Source: Streptomyces rhizosphaerihabitans
Lineage (GTDB): Bacteria; Actinomycetota; Actinomycetes; Streptomycetales; Streptomycetaceae
Direction of reading: 5' to 3'
Assembly: GCF_025399795.1 (NCBI RefSeq)
Contig: NZ_JAODTZ010000019.1
Coordinates: forward strand, 1 to 64,000
Length of the DNA stretch: 64,000 nt
Below are positions 49,582-58,561 of this stretch, in pieces; the stretch's first letter is position 1; the number at the start of each line of letters is the position of its first letter. The translations under genes were made by a program, and so were the position numbers. Below the pieces are notes generated by a model. That model was not told where the DNA came from. It saw only the letters and a program-made list of their open reading frames with translations, and did not search any database.

Positions 49582-49684
49582 GCGGCACTTCCGGATCTCG
49601 GTGCGGATTGCCCGTCCGTGATCGGGAACCCGTGGAACGCGAGCGGTGTATGAACAGGAGGACCGCCGCGTCGAAGGGACACTG

Positions 49685-50857
49685 ATGGTGCAAGTACGAG
49701 CAGTGACAGTCGTGTTGGCCACGGCCGCGCTTCTGGGGACCGCCGGCTGCTCCTCCGGAGGCGGAGGGGGCTCGGCCGGTCCGCGCACGCTCCCGGGCTC
49801 CGGGAGTACGGCGCCGCACGCGTCGTCCTCCCGGAGCGCCGCCCCCGAGGAGACACCGCCGGCGAAGGGCTCGGTGAAGGTCCTGCGCACCGTCACCGAG
49901 GATCTCGACACTCCCTGGGGTCTGGCACCGCTGCCCGGGGGCGGGCTGCTGGTCTCCTCGCGGGACAAGGGGACGATCACCCGCATCGACGAGAAGACCG
50001 GCAAGAAGACGTTGCTGGGTGAGGTCCCCGGGGTGGCCCCGGCCGGCGAGGGCGGTCTCCTGGGGATCGCGCTCTCCCCCGGCTACGCCTCCGACCACAT
50101 GATCTACGCGTACCTGACCACGGCGTCCGACAATCGCATCGTCCGCATGCTGTACGACGAGCGGAAGCCGTCCGACGAACAACTGGGCGCACCGGACACG
50201 ATCTTCAAGGGGATCCCCAAGGGCGTGATCCACAACGGCGGCCGGATCGCGTTCGGTCCGGACAGGATGCTGTACGCGGGCGCGGGCGAGACGGGTGACC
50301 GGGGCCTGGCCCAGGACAAGAAGTCGCTGGGCGGGAAAATCCTGCGGATGACGCCGGAGGGCGAGCCCGCGCCGGGCAATCCGTTCCCCGACTCGGTCGT
50401 GTACTCGTACGGGCACCGCAATGTCCAGGGCCTCGCCTGGGACGACAAACAGCGGCTGTGGGCCTCGGAATTCGGCCAGGACACCTGGGACGAGCTGAAC
50501 CAGATCAAGCCGGGCGACAACTACGGCTGGCCGGTGGTGGAAGGGATCAGCGACAACACCAAGTACCACAACCCGATCGCCCAGTGGCACACCGACGAGG
50601 CCTCCCCGAGCGGGATCGCCTACGCCGGGGGGTCCATATGGATGGCGTCCCTCAAGGGCCAGCGCCTGTGGCGCGTCCCGTTGAACGGCACCAAGGCGTC
50701 CGCGGCGCCCGAGGCCTTCCTGAAGGGCACGTACGGCCGTCTCCGCACGGTCGTCTCCGCCGGCGGCGACAAGCTCTGGCTGACCACGAGCGAGACGGAC
50801 GGCCGCGGCACCCCCGTGAAGGGCGACGACCGGCTCCTGGAGCTGGAGGTGAAGTAG
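49685..50857 (+). CDS. Lipoprotein PQQ-type aldose sugar dehydrogenase (YliI-like)
   Basis: 390 residues from ATG 49685. Lipoprotein signal with lipobox GTAGC, then a Gly/Ser/Pro linker to about residue 70. The beta-propeller domain shows LDTPWGLAPLPGGGLLVSSRDKG, GEGGLLGIALSPGY, HNGGRIAFGPDRMLYAGAGETGD, YGHRNVQGLAWD and QIKPGDNYGWPVVEG, typical of soluble PQQ glucose/aldose dehydrogenase. It would oxidise sugars outside the membrane if PQQ is available; no PQQ synthesis genes are in the window. It converges on a small gene with 12 bases between. Confidence 0.9.
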   Translation: MVQVRAVTVVLATAALLGTAGCSSGGGGGSAGPRTLPGSGSTAPHASSSRSAAPEETPPAKGSVKVLRTVTEDLDTPWGLAPLPGGGLLVSSRDKGTITRIDEKTGKKTLLGEVPGVAPAGEGGLLGIALSPGYASDHMIYAYLTTASDNRIVRMLYDERKPSDEQLGAPDTIFKGIPKGVIHNGGRIAFGPDRMLYAGAGETGDRGLAQDKKSLGGKILRMTPEGEPAPGNPFPDSVVYSYGHRNVQGLAWDDKQRLWASEFGQDTWDELNQIKPGDNYGWPVVEGISDNTKYHNPIAQWHTDEASPSGIAYAGGSIWMASLKGQRLWRVPLNGTKASAAPEAFLKGTYGRLRTVVSAGGDKLWLTTSETDGRGTPVKGDDRLLELEVK

Positions 50858-50869
50858 GGAGGCGGGGGG

Positions 50870-51202
50870 CTAAGGGGCCCGCGCGGACTCCGGGTCCGGT
50901 TCAGGACCCGGCCGGCCCTCGGGCTGGTCCTCAGGTCGGCTCTCGGGCTGATCCTCGGGCCGGTGCTCGGGCTGATCCTCGGGCCGGTGCTCAGGACTGA
51001 TCCTCGGCCCGCTCTCGGGCCGGTCCTCCGGCCCGCGCTCCTGCCGTGGCACCCGTACGACCACCTTGCCCGAGGTCAGGTCTATCGGGCCGCGGCCCGG
51101 GTCGCCGTCGTTCAGGTCGACGCGGGTCAGTTCCAGTCGCTTGCGTTCGTCGTCGGTGTGCTTGCGCCCTGGTGCGAAAAGCTCCTCGAACATGTTGAAC
51201 AC
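50870..51202 (-). CDS. DUF6191-like small protein with PEDQPE repeat tail
   Basis: 110 residues from GTG behind GGAGCGCC. The conserved part is MFNMFEELFAPGRKHTDDER ... LELTRVDLNDGDPGRGPIDLTSGKVVVRVP (about 1-60), a short Streptomyces family of unknown function that I recall as DUF6191. The rest is an acidic tail of RPEDQPEH / RPEDQPES / RPEDQPEG units. It lies 37 bases after the second LAL regulator and probably shares its message. Confidence 0.78.
   Translation of the reverse strand: MFNMFEELFAPGRKHTDDERKRLELTRVDLNDGDPGRGPIDLTSGKVVVRVPRQERGPEDRPESGPRISPEHRPEDQPEHRPEDQPESRPEDQPEGRPGPEPDPESARAP
50899..51020. repeat. 24-bp tandem repeats encoding RPEDQPE(H/S/G)
   Basis: Units of GGGCTGATCCTCGGGCCGGTGCTC-type sequence repeat four to five times in the 3' end of the small gene. 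The outer copies have diverged. Confidence 0.7.
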
Positions 51203-51239
51203 GGCGCTCCTTCGGCCCGGATCCCTCGCGGCGTGGCCC

Positions 51240-54200
51240 TCAGCCGGCCGCTCGGGCGGCCGGGGCCTCCGGCGGGAAGAGCCGCAGTCTGTGGGCCACT
51301 GCCGCCGCCTCCCCCCGTCCTGAGACGTCCAGCTTGGCCAGAATGTTCGATACGTGGACGCTGGCCGTCTTCGGGGAGATGAAGAGTTCCTCGGCGATCT
51401 GGCGGTTGCTGCGGCCAACGGCGACGAGACGCAGGACGTCGCGCTCGCGGCTGGTGAGGCCGAGCGCGGCCGCGGGGTCGGCGGGAGCGGTCCGGGACCG
51501 TTCGGGGACGTGCTCCAGGGTGAGGCGGGCGCGCTGGGCGAGCAGGGCGACGGCGTCGGAGAGGGGGCGGGCGCCGAGATGGTCGGCGGTGGCGCGGGCC
51601 AGCCGGAGGAGTTCCGTGGCGCGGGCGCGCTCGTCGTCGTCCGTGCCCGTGAGCAGCAGGGCCTCGGCGAGGCGGAGGCGGACCCGGGCGAGGTCGTAGG
51701 GGCGCTCCAGGGGTTCGAGGGCCGCGAGCACCTCGAACCACTGCTCCGGGGTGCTCGCGCCGTCGGCCCGCTGGAGTTCGGCGCGGACCCAGTCGGCGTG
51801 GGCGAGCCAGATGGGCGCTCCGGTCGCCAGGGTCTTCGCGGCCGTACGGATGTGTTCCAGGGTCGGGGCGCGGCCTGGTTCGGCGACGGGCAGGCCGCGG
51901 GCATCGGCCTCCGCGGTCGCGGCGGCCAGCAGCAGGGGCCAGGCATAACGCTGGGTGCCGGGCGGAAAGCCCGCTTCCAGGGCCTGTTCCAGGACGGCGC
52001 GGGCGTCGAGGAAGCGGCCCTCGCCGGCGGCGATGCCGATGGTGGTGCACACCAGCGGCAGGGAATGCTGGGGCATCGGGTCGTGGGTGCCGAAGTGACC
52101 TCGGGCGGCGGCCAGTTGGCGTCCCGCCTCGATGAGGTCACCGCGGGCGAGGGCGACGGGAGCGAGGCGGGACGCGCCCACGCCGGAGGCCTTGCCGCCG
52201 AGTCCGATGGCCAGGGCGTTGCGCGCGGCTTCGGCGGCCTCGTCCCACCGGCCGAGTGCGTACAGCGACTCGGACAGATTTCCCCACACCCAGGCCTGGG
52301 TGTCCAACAGGCCGTTCCCGCAGGCGAGTTCGATGCCCTCGCGCAGGATCGTGACGGCCTCGCGGGAGCGGCCGACGGATTCCAGATGGGAGGGCAGGTT
52401 GATGTGCAGACGGCCGACGACATAGGCGGCGCCCTGTCGGTTCGCCCGCTCCCTGACCCCGTACATCTCCGCGAGCCCGGCCTCGACGTCCCCCGCGTCG
52501 ACCATCAGGCCGCCGAGGGTGAGCCGGGCGTTCAGCTCCGTGTCCCGGGCGCCCACCATGTGCGCGTACTCCACGGCGCGTTCGGCCGCGGAGAGGGCGC
52601 CGTGGCCCGGCTGGTGCACCATGCACCAGGCGGCGACCATGGACAGGACCTCGGCGTGCACCTGGGAGGGCGGCAGACCGCGCACCAGGTCCTGGGCGGT
52701 GGCGAGTTCCTTCCAGCCGTCACCGCGGACCTGTGCCTGGACGAGCCGGGAGCGCTGGATCCAGAACCACGCGGCGCGCAGCGGGTCGCCCTCGTCCTCC
52801 AGGAGGTGCAGCGCCCGCTTGGTCGTCTTCAGGGCGCGCTCGCGCTCACCGCACAGCCGGCCGGCGACGGCGGCCTCGGCCATCAGGTCGAGGTATCGCA
52901 GGGGTGTGGTCGCGGGGCCGCAGCCGCCGGGGGTCCCCCCGTGCACTTCGGGCAGTGGGGGTGGATAGGCCTCCACGTAGTCGATGGGGCGCAGTTCGGC
53001 CCGTACGGCGTCGGGGACCGCCTCCCACAGTTCCATCGCCCGTTCCAGGAGCCGCAGTTGCTCGGAGTGGGCGTGCCGGCGGCGGGCCTCGACCGAGGCG
53101 TCGAGGACGGCGGGCAGGGCCTTGGCGGCGTCATGGGCGTGGTACCAGTAGCTGGCCAGGCGGGTGACGCGCTCGTCGGCCGGTACGAGTGCCGGGTCGG
53201 CCTCCAGGGCCTCGGCGTAGCGGCGGTTGAAGCGGGAGCGCTCGCCGGGCAGCAGGTCGTCGCTGACGGCCTCGCGGACCAGGGAGTGGCGGAAGCGGTA
53301 GCCGTCGCCGCCGGGCGAGGCGATCAGGATGTTCGCGCCGACGCAGGCGCGCAGGGCCTCGATGAGGTCGTCCTCGGCGAGCTGTGCCACGGCGGCGAGC
53401 AGCGGGTACTCGAGGGTGCTGCCGCCCTCGGCGACGATCCGGGCGACCCGCTGGGCGCTCTCCGGCAGTCCCTCGACGCGGACGAGGAGCAGGTCGCGCA
53501 GCGTGTCCGTGAGTCCTGTGCGACAGCCTTCGCGGGCGGCCACGGCGAGTTCCTCGACGAAGAACGCGTTGCCGTCGGAGCGGGCGAAGATCTCGTCGAC
53601 CTGGGCGGTGTCGGGTTCACGGGCGAGGATCCCGGCGATCTGGCGGCCGACCTCGACCCGGCTGAAGCGGCCCAGTTCGATGCGGCGGACCGTGCGGAGG
53701 CGGTCGAGCTCGGCGAGCAGCGGGCGCAGCGGGTGGCGGCGGTGGATGTCGTCGGCGCGGTAGGTGGCGATCACGACGAGGCGGCCGCTGCGCAGCGTAC
53801 GGAAGAGATAGGCGAGCAGATGGCGGGTCGAGGCGTCGGCCCAGTGCAGGTCTTCGAGGACGACGACGACCGTGCGGTCCGCGGCGACGCGCTCCAGGAG
53901 TCGGGCGGTGAGCTCGAAGAGGCGGGCCATGCCGTCCTCCTCGTACTGCCGTCCCCGGGGTGTCTGCGCGAGTTCGGGGAGCAGTCGGGCGAGTTCCTCC
54001 TCCTGTCCGGCGGCCGCGGCGGCGAGCTCGTCGGGCAGGGTGCGGCGCAGGGCGCGCAGGGCGGTGGAGAACGGTGCGAAGGGGAGGCCGTCCGCGCCGA
54101 TCTCGACGCAGCCGCCACAGGCGACGACGGCACCCTCGCGGGCGGCGGCGGTGCCGAACTCCTCCAGGAAGCGGGTCTTCCCGACGCCGGCCTCGCCGCC

Positions 54201-54323
54201 GAGCAGCAACGCCTGCGGCTCCCCCGCGGCGGCGCGGGCGAGCGCTTCGTTCAGCACCCCCAGTTCGTCGGCGCGTCCGACGAACACCGGGCTGACGGAC
54301 CTGGTCTCCACGGGCCCGAGCAT
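51240..54323 (-). CDS. Large ATP-binding LuxR-type (LAL) regulator 2
   Basis: 1027 residues from ATG 54323 (GTG 54311 is the alternative; neither has a good ribosome site). VFVGRADELGVLNEAL and Walker A LLLGGEAGVGKTRFL lie near the start, Walker B in VVVLEDLHWADAS; the middle is TPR-like. C-terminal LuxR helix-turn-helix: LTSRERDVLRLVAVGRSNRQIAEELFISPKTASVHVSNILAKL. Its HTH is nearly identical to that of regulator 1 at 38 kb, so they are paralogues. Target genes are unknown. Confidence 0.9.
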   Translation of the reverse strand: MLGPVETRSVSPVFVGRADELGVLNEALARAAAGEPQALLLGGEAGVGKTRFLEEFGTAAAREGAVVACGGCVEIGADGLPFAPFSTALRALRRTLPDELAAAAAGQEEELARLLPELAQTPRGRQYEEDGMARLFELTARLLERVAADRTVVVVLEDLHWADASTRHLLAYLFRTLRSGRLVVIATYRADDIHRRHPLRPLLAELDRLRTVRRIELGRFSRVEVGRQIAGILAREPDTAQVDEIFARSDGNAFFVEELAVAAREGCRTGLTDTLRDLLLVRVEGLPESAQRVARIVAEGGSTLEYPLLAAVAQLAEDDLIEALRACVGANILIASPGGDGYRFRHSLVREAVSDDLLPGERSRFNRRYAEALEADPALVPADERVTRLASYWYHAHDAAKALPAVLDASVEARRRHAHSEQLRLLERAMELWEAVPDAVRAELRPIDYVEAYPPPLPEVHGGTPGGCGPATTPLRYLDLMAEAAVAGRLCGERERALKTTKRALHLLEDEGDPLRAAWFWIQRSRLVQAQVRGDGWKELATAQDLVRGLPPSQVHAEVLSMVAAWCMVHQPGHGALSAAERAVEYAHMVGARDTELNARLTLGGLMVDAGDVEAGLAEMYGVRERANRQGAAYVVGRLHINLPSHLESVGRSREAVTILREGIELACGNGLLDTQAWVWGNLSESLYALGRWDEAAEAARNALAIGLGGKASGVGASRLAPVALARGDLIEAGRQLAAARGHFGTHDPMPQHSLPLVCTTIGIAAGEGRFLDARAVLEQALEAGFPPGTQRYAWPLLLAAATAEADARGLPVAEPGRAPTLEHIRTAAKTLATGAPIWLAHADWVRAELQRADGASTPEQWFEVLAALEPLERPYDLARVRLRLAEALLLTGTDDDERARATELLRLARATADHLGARPLSDAVALLAQRARLTLEHVPERSRTAPADPAAALGLTSRERDVLRLVAVGRSNRQIAEELFISPKTASVHVSNILAKLDVSGRGEAAAVAHRLRLFPPEAPAARAAG

Positions 54324-54374
54324 GGCACAGGGGTCCGACAGGGCGGCAGCGGTTATCGGGACGGCGGGCAGTGC

Positions 54375-54405
54375 CCCGTCCGTCGGCGGGCCGCCGACGG
54401 ACGGG
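54375..54405. terminator. Hairpin in the LAL 2 leader
   Basis: CCCGTCCGTCGGCGG / CCGCCGACGGACGGG, 15-bp dyad with a single central base, 52 bases before the LAL 2 start. It could limit read-through from the small gene or act as a leader structure. Confidence 0.5.
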
Positions 54406-54443
54406 AGACGGCCGACCGCCGTACGGCCGCGTTCCCGCACACC

Positions 54444-54478
54444 CTGTGGACGGCCTGGTGTCGAGCGGCCGTCCACAG
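54444..54478 (-). terminator. Terminator of the 65-residue protein gene
   Basis: CTGTGGACGGCC / GGCCGTCCACAG, perfect 12-bp arms, 11-base loop, starting 12 bases past the stop. Confidence 0.65.
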
Positions 54479-54490
54479 GAGCCCCGGCGC

Positions 54491-54688
54491 TCATACGGCT
54501 CGGGCGAACCGGTGCCGGCGGGGACGGTCGCTATGGGACTGCCCCTCCGTGTCGTCCTGTGCGGACCGGTGGGCGGCCTCGCGGCGGGCGGCCCGGCGGC
54601 CGCTCGCGGCCTCCTTGGCGAGCCGGTAGGTCTGGGCCCTGCGGATCAGTTCCGCGGACCGGGTCTGATGAAGGTCGTACTCGAACAT
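54491..54688 (-). CDS. Small basic helical protein (65 aa), function unknown
   Basis: Starts MFEYDLHQTRSAELIRRAQT behind AGGGG; the open frame to 54787 has no better start. It is one amphipathic, Arg/Ala-rich helix followed by a His/Arg tail. I recall similar MFEYE-type small proteins in many Streptomyces; no function is known. Confidence 0.7.
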   Translation of the reverse strand: MFEYDLHQTRSAELIRRAQTYRLAKEAASGRRAARREAAHRSAQDDTEGQSHSDRPRRHRFARAV

Positions 54689-54801
54689 CTCGTACCCCTG
54701 GTGAAGAGTCGGTTTCGGCCTCGCTTGTTCGCGATGCCTCAACCCTCGTCTCCCAGGGGGGTGCGCCACATCGGGAGAGTTCCGCATCTTGGGAACGCGA
54801 A

Positions 54802-54846
54802 GGGCCTTAGGGCGGCGGTCGGTTTCCCGCGCCGGCCCTAAGGCCC
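54802..54846. terminator. Bidirectional hairpin after the acidic membrane protein gene
   Basis: GGGCCTTAGGGC / GCCCTAAGGCCC, perfect 12-bp arms with a 21-base loop, 17 bases past the stop at 54864. Confidence 0.6.
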
Positions 54847-54863
54847 CTCAGAGTTGTCGGGGT

Positions 54864-55475
54864 TCAGCCGGCGGAGGGCAGTCCGAGGATGACGTCGGAG
54901 TACTTGGCGACCGCGAGCACCAGTCCGACGACGCCGAGCGAGACGCCCGCCCAGGCGACGGACTTGATCCAGGCGGCCTGCGGCTTGCCGGGGGCGCCGA
55001 ACGCGGGCCGGACCAGCACGACGACGCCGACGATCAGCGCGGCCAGCGCGAAGAGGCCGCCGATCAGCGCGGTGGTCGCCCAGGCATCGCCGTAGACCTC
55101 CTTGACCTGCGTGGCGACGCTCGCGTTCGACGAGGTCTGGAGCTGGAGCTGGCCGTCCAGGGACTCGCGGGCGGCGGCCACGGTGGCGACCCAGCTGCCG
55201 GTCAGCGAGACCACGCCGAGTCCGGCGGACACCACGGCGGCGGCACCCTGGCCGACACCGGTGTCCTGTCCCGCGTCGGCGGAGTCGGTGCCGTCCGCGA
55301 GGTCCTCGTCGGCCTCGTCCGGCTCCTCGACGTCGGCCGCGTTCCCGGCGGCCTCGGTCTCGTTGTCCGTGGACGCCTCGGCCTTGTCGGTCTTGGTGAC
55401 GTCCACCGTCTGCTCGTCGCGCTTCGCCTCGGTACCGGTCTCGGCCCCGGCCTCGTCAACTGTCTTGGTTCCCAT
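54864..55475 (-). CDS. Acidic membrane protein with three helices, function unknown
   Basis: 203 residues from MGTKTVDEAGAETGTE; the frame open to 56033 is a shadow of the acetyltransferase. The first 75 residues are very acidic and Thr/Asp/Glu-rich. Hydrophobic segments follow at about 78-98, 135-155 and 170-192 (ALIGGLFALAALIVGVVVLV, SVAWAGVSLGVVGLVLAVA). It is a single gene with its own hairpin. I do not recognise the family. Confidence 0.75.
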   Translation of the reverse strand: MGTKTVDEAGAETGTEAKRDEQTVDVTKTDKAEASTDNETEAAGNAADVEEPDEADEDLADGTDSADAGQDTGVGQGAAAVVSAGLGVVSLTGSWVATVAAARESLDGQLQLQTSSNASVATQVKEVYGDAWATTALIGGLFALAALIVGVVVLVRPAFGAPGKPQAAWIKSVAWAGVSLGVVGLVLAVAKYSDVILGLPSAG

Positions 55476-55510
55476 GAAGCGCACCGTACGGACGCTGTCT
55501 GAGAAGTTCC

Positions 55511-56086
55511 TTAATGGTCTCTGTGGGCGCCGTCCGCGCGTGCGGCACGCCACTCGGACGCGAGTACGGACCACACCTCGAGGTCGTGCCGGACCCCGCG
55601 ATGGGGGTGCTTCTCCCGGAGTACCCCGTCCCGGCTCAGTCCCAGCCGCCGGGCCACGTTCAGGCTCGGGACGTTGCCCGCCGCGGCGACCCACTCCACG
55701 CGCTGGATGCCGCGCTCCTCGACCGCCCAGTCGATGAGGATCCTCATCGCCCGGGTGACCAGACCCCGCCCGGAAGCGGCGGGTTCCAGCCAGCAGCCGA
55801 CCTCGCAGTTGCCCTGTTCCGCGTCGAAGTTCAGGAAGAGGACCCCGCCCACGAGCTTCCCCTCCAGCCACAGGCCGTGCAGGGAGCCCGTACCGGCGGC
55901 GCGCATGTCGGCGTACCTCTGCAGGTGCGCCCGCGCGGACGGCACGTCCGTGGACTTGGACCCGAAGGGGATGAACCGCCCGATGAACTCGCGCCCCCGG
56001 TCCAGGTGCGCGAGGAACTCCTCGGCGTGCCACGGCTCCAGAGGCCGCAGTTCCGCTCCGTCGTCACCCAGAGGTATCGCGTACAT
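55511..56086 (-). CDS. GNAT acetyltransferase, RimJ/RimL type
   Basis: 191 residues. ELRPLEPWHAEEFLAHLDRGREFI at the start, HGLWLEGKLVGGVLFLNFD, CEVGCWLEPAASGRGLVTRAM (acetyl-CoA loop) and VEWVAAAGNVPSLNVARRLGLSRDGVLRE are typical of RimL-like enzymes that acetylate ribosomal protein or small-molecule amines. Its 5' end overlaps the MMPL gene by 23 bases, so it is translated as the second gene of that unit. Confidence 0.9.
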   Translation of the reverse strand: MYAIPLGDDGAELRPLEPWHAEEFLAHLDRGREFIGRFIPFGSKSTDVPSARAHLQRYADMRAAGTGSLHGLWLEGKLVGGVLFLNFDAEQGNCEVGCWLEPAASGRGLVTRAMRILIDWAVEERGIQRVEWVAAAGNVPSLNVARRLGLSRDGVLREKHPHRGVRHDLEVWSVLASEWRAARADGAHRDH

Positions 56087-58358
56087 CCCGCTCCTTCGTC
56101 AGTACGTCCGTCACCTCGGCGTCCGCTGCCGCGCGGCCCAGTACGTCCGCAGCCTCTGCGTCCGTGGCCTCGGCCAGCCTCTCATGGGCGGCCCGGCACT
56201 CGGGCGGCTCGATGCTGATGCGCGGCAGCCTCCGGTCGAGCCAGCGGGGCAGCCACCAGTTGGCATCGCCGAGCAGGTGCATGAGGGCGGGGACGAGGAG
56301 CGTCCGCAGGATGAAGGCGTCCAGGGCGACGGCGGCGGCGAGGGCGATGCCGAACATCGCGATGACGCGGTCGCCGCTGAGCACGAAGGCGAGGAAGACC
56401 GAGATCATGATGACGGCGGCGGAGTTGATCACCCGGCTGGTCTCGGCGAGGCCGACCCGGACGGCGCGCCGGTTGTCACCGGTCTCCAGCCACTCCTCGT
56501 ACATCCGGCTGACCAGGAAGACCTGGTAGTCCATGGAGAGCCCGAAGAGCACCGACACCATGATCACGGGCAGGAAGGGCTCGATGGGACCCGCGGCTCC
56601 GAGGCCGAGCAGTTCACTCCCCCAGCCCCACTGGAAGATCGCGACGACGACCCCGAAGGCGGCGGCGACGGCGGCGACGTTCATGACCGCGGCCTTGAGC
56701 GGGATGCCGATCGAACGGAACGCGAGCAGCAGCAGGACGCAGCCGAGGCTGATCACGACGCCGACGAAGAGCGGGAGCTTGCCGACGATGACGTCCGCGA
56801 AGTCGTCGTAGCTCGCCGTCACACCGCCGACCTGCACATCGAGGGAGGTGCCCGACTCGGCGCGCGGCAGGACGTCGGTGCGCAGCCGGTCGACGAGGTC
56901 GCTGGTCTTCTGGGACTGGGGCGCGGAGGCCGGGACGACGGTGAGGAAGGCGGTGTCACCGGCGCCGTTGTACGTCACCGGGGTCGCCGAGGCGACACCC
57001 GCCGTGGACTGCAGCGTGGCGTCCAGGTTGTCCAGGGCGAGCCTGTCCTCGGCGCCGCCGACCTTGGTGACGAGGGTCAGGGGCCCGTTCACGCCGGGAC
57101 CGAAGCCCTCTCCGATGAGGTCGTACGCCTGCCGGGTGGTCGTCGCCTTCGGGTCGTTGCCCTGGTCGGAGGTGCCCAGGTGGAGCGAGAACGTCGGCAG
57201 TGCCAGCAGGGCCATCACGACGACGGCCACGGCGCCGAGCAGCTTGGGGTGGCGTTCCACGAAGGCGGACCAGCGGGCGGCGAACCCGGTGGCCATCTCC
57301 GGCTCGGGCCCGTGCTCCTCCAGTCGCCGCCGCTCGCGGCGGCTCAGTGCGCGTGGGCCGATGAGGGAGAGCAGCGCGGGCAGCAGGGTCACGGAGGCCG
57401 CGACGGTGAGGACGACGGTCAGGGAGGCGGCGATGGCGACGCCGTTGAGGAAGCTGAGCCTCAGGATGAGCATGCCGAGCAGGGCGATGCAGACGGTGGC
57501 GCCGGCGAAGACGACCGCGCGTCCGGTGGTGGCGACGGCGTTCTGCGCCGCCTCGGCCACCGGCAGCCCGCGTTTGAGGCCGCGCCGGTGTCTGGTCACG
57601 ATGAAGAGCGCGTAGTCGATACCGACGCCGAGGCCCACCAGCATGCCGAGCATGGGGGCGAAGTCGGCGACGGTCATGGCGTGCCCGAGAAGCACGATGC
57701 CGAAGTACGCCGTGCCCACGCCGACCAGGGCGGTGGCGATGGGCAGCATGGAGGCGGCCAGCGAGCCGAAGGCGAGGAAGAGGACCACGGCGGCGACGGC
57801 CACGCCGACGATCTCGGCGAGGTGCCCGCCGGACGGTTTGGTGAGGGCGATGGCGGTGCCGCCCAGCTCGACGTCGAGTCCCTTGGTCTCGGCCGCCTTC
57901 GCGGCGCCGACGACGGCCTGGACCTCGCCCTTGTCGAGGTTCTCGGCGCGGTCGGCGAAGGTGATGGTCGCGTACGCCGTCCGGCCGTCCGGGCTGATCC
58001 GGCTGTCCGAGTTGATCCGGCCCGGCCCCTGGTGCGCGTACGGGCTGTCGACGGAGGCCACTCCGGGGAGCTTCTCGATCTTGTCCAGGGCGCTGGTCAT
58101 CGACTGTTCGACGTCGGCGGAGCGCACGGTGCCCGAGCCGGTGTGCCAGACGACGGTGTCGCTGTCGCCGCCGAGGCCCCGGAAGCCGGTGTTCAGGAGC
58201 TGTGTCGCGTGGCCCGATTCGGTGCCGGGGACCTCGTAGTCGTTCGAGTACGCGGAACCCGTCACGGCAGCGGCGGCGGTCACGCCGCCGAAGGCCAGAA
58301 GCCAGAGCAGAACGGCGACGAGGCGATGCTGGACACACCAACGTGCGAGGGCTGCCAC
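56064..58358 (-). CDS. MMPL/RND family membrane exporter
   Basis: 764 residues. Twelve predicted helices in two halves, each with a large extracytoplasmic loop: helix 1 VAVLLWLLAFGGVTAAAA, loop with VPGTESGHATQLLN, then VGLGVGIDYALFIVTRHR (helix 4 motif) and, in the second half, VSVLFGLSMDYQVFLVSRMYEEW. Both GxxxDY motifs of proton-driven MMPL transporters are intact. It may export a lipid or hydrophobic metabolite. A 17-bp dyad lies upstream; no regulator is adjacent. Confidence 0.92.
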   Translation of the reverse strand: MAALARWCVQHRLVAVLLWLLAFGGVTAAAAVTGSAYSNDYEVPGTESGHATQLLNTGFRGLGGDSDTVVWHTGSGTVRSADVEQSMTSALDKIEKLPGVASVDSPYAHQGPGRINSDSRISPDGRTAYATITFADRAENLDKGEVQAVVGAAKAAETKGLDVELGGTAIALTKPSGGHLAEIVGVAVAAVVLFLAFGSLAASMLPIATALVGVGTAYFGIVLLGHAMTVADFAPMLGMLVGLGVGIDYALFIVTRHRRGLKRGLPVAEAAQNAVATTGRAVVFAGATVCIALLGMLILRLSFLNGVAIAASLTVVLTVAASVTLLPALLSLIGPRALSRRERRRLEEHGPEPEMATGFAARWSAFVERHPKLLGAVAVVVMALLALPTFSLHLGTSDQGNDPKATTTRQAYDLIGEGFGPGVNGPLTLVTKVGGAEDRLALDNLDATLQSTAGVASATPVTYNGAGDTAFLTVVPASAPQSQKTSDLVDRLRTDVLPRAESGTSLDVQVGGVTASYDDFADVIVGKLPLFVGVVISLGCVLLLLAFRSIGIPLKAAVMNVAAVAAAFGVVVAIFQWGWGSELLGLGAAGPIEPFLPVIMVSVLFGLSMDYQVFLVSRMYEEWLETGDNRRAVRVGLAETSRVINSAAVIMISVFLAFVLSGDRVIAMFGIALAAAVALDAFILRTLLVPALMHLLGDANWWLPRWLDRRLPRISIEPPECRAAHERLAEATDAEAADVLGRAAADAEVTDVLTKERDVRDTSG

Positions 58359-58410
58359 GAACGAGCTCCCTGGGGATATATGGATCTTTATCGGGAACTG
58401 CCCGCAAAGA

Positions 58411-58427
58411 ACGCATGACTAATGCGT
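58411..58427. promoter_or_regulatory. Operator-like palindrome upstream of the MMPL gene
   Basis: ACGCAT-GACTA-ATGCGT, perfect 6-bp arms, 53 bases before the start codon, in an AT-rich patch. It looks like a TetR- or MarR-type site. Confidence 0.5.
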
Positions 58428-58561
58428 CATCACTCTTACAGCCGCAAATGATCCTTTGTCCCATTCGTGGGCTTACTCACAGGGCTGCGACGCACGTCAC
58501 AGGGCATTCCCGGTGACTCTGCCGCCCCGCTCGTCGTCGCTGCAGCCCTGCCCGCCGTCGC

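Noticed and set aside
51354..54629. 1091-codon plus-strand open frame
   Set aside because: Complete shadow of LAL regulator 2.
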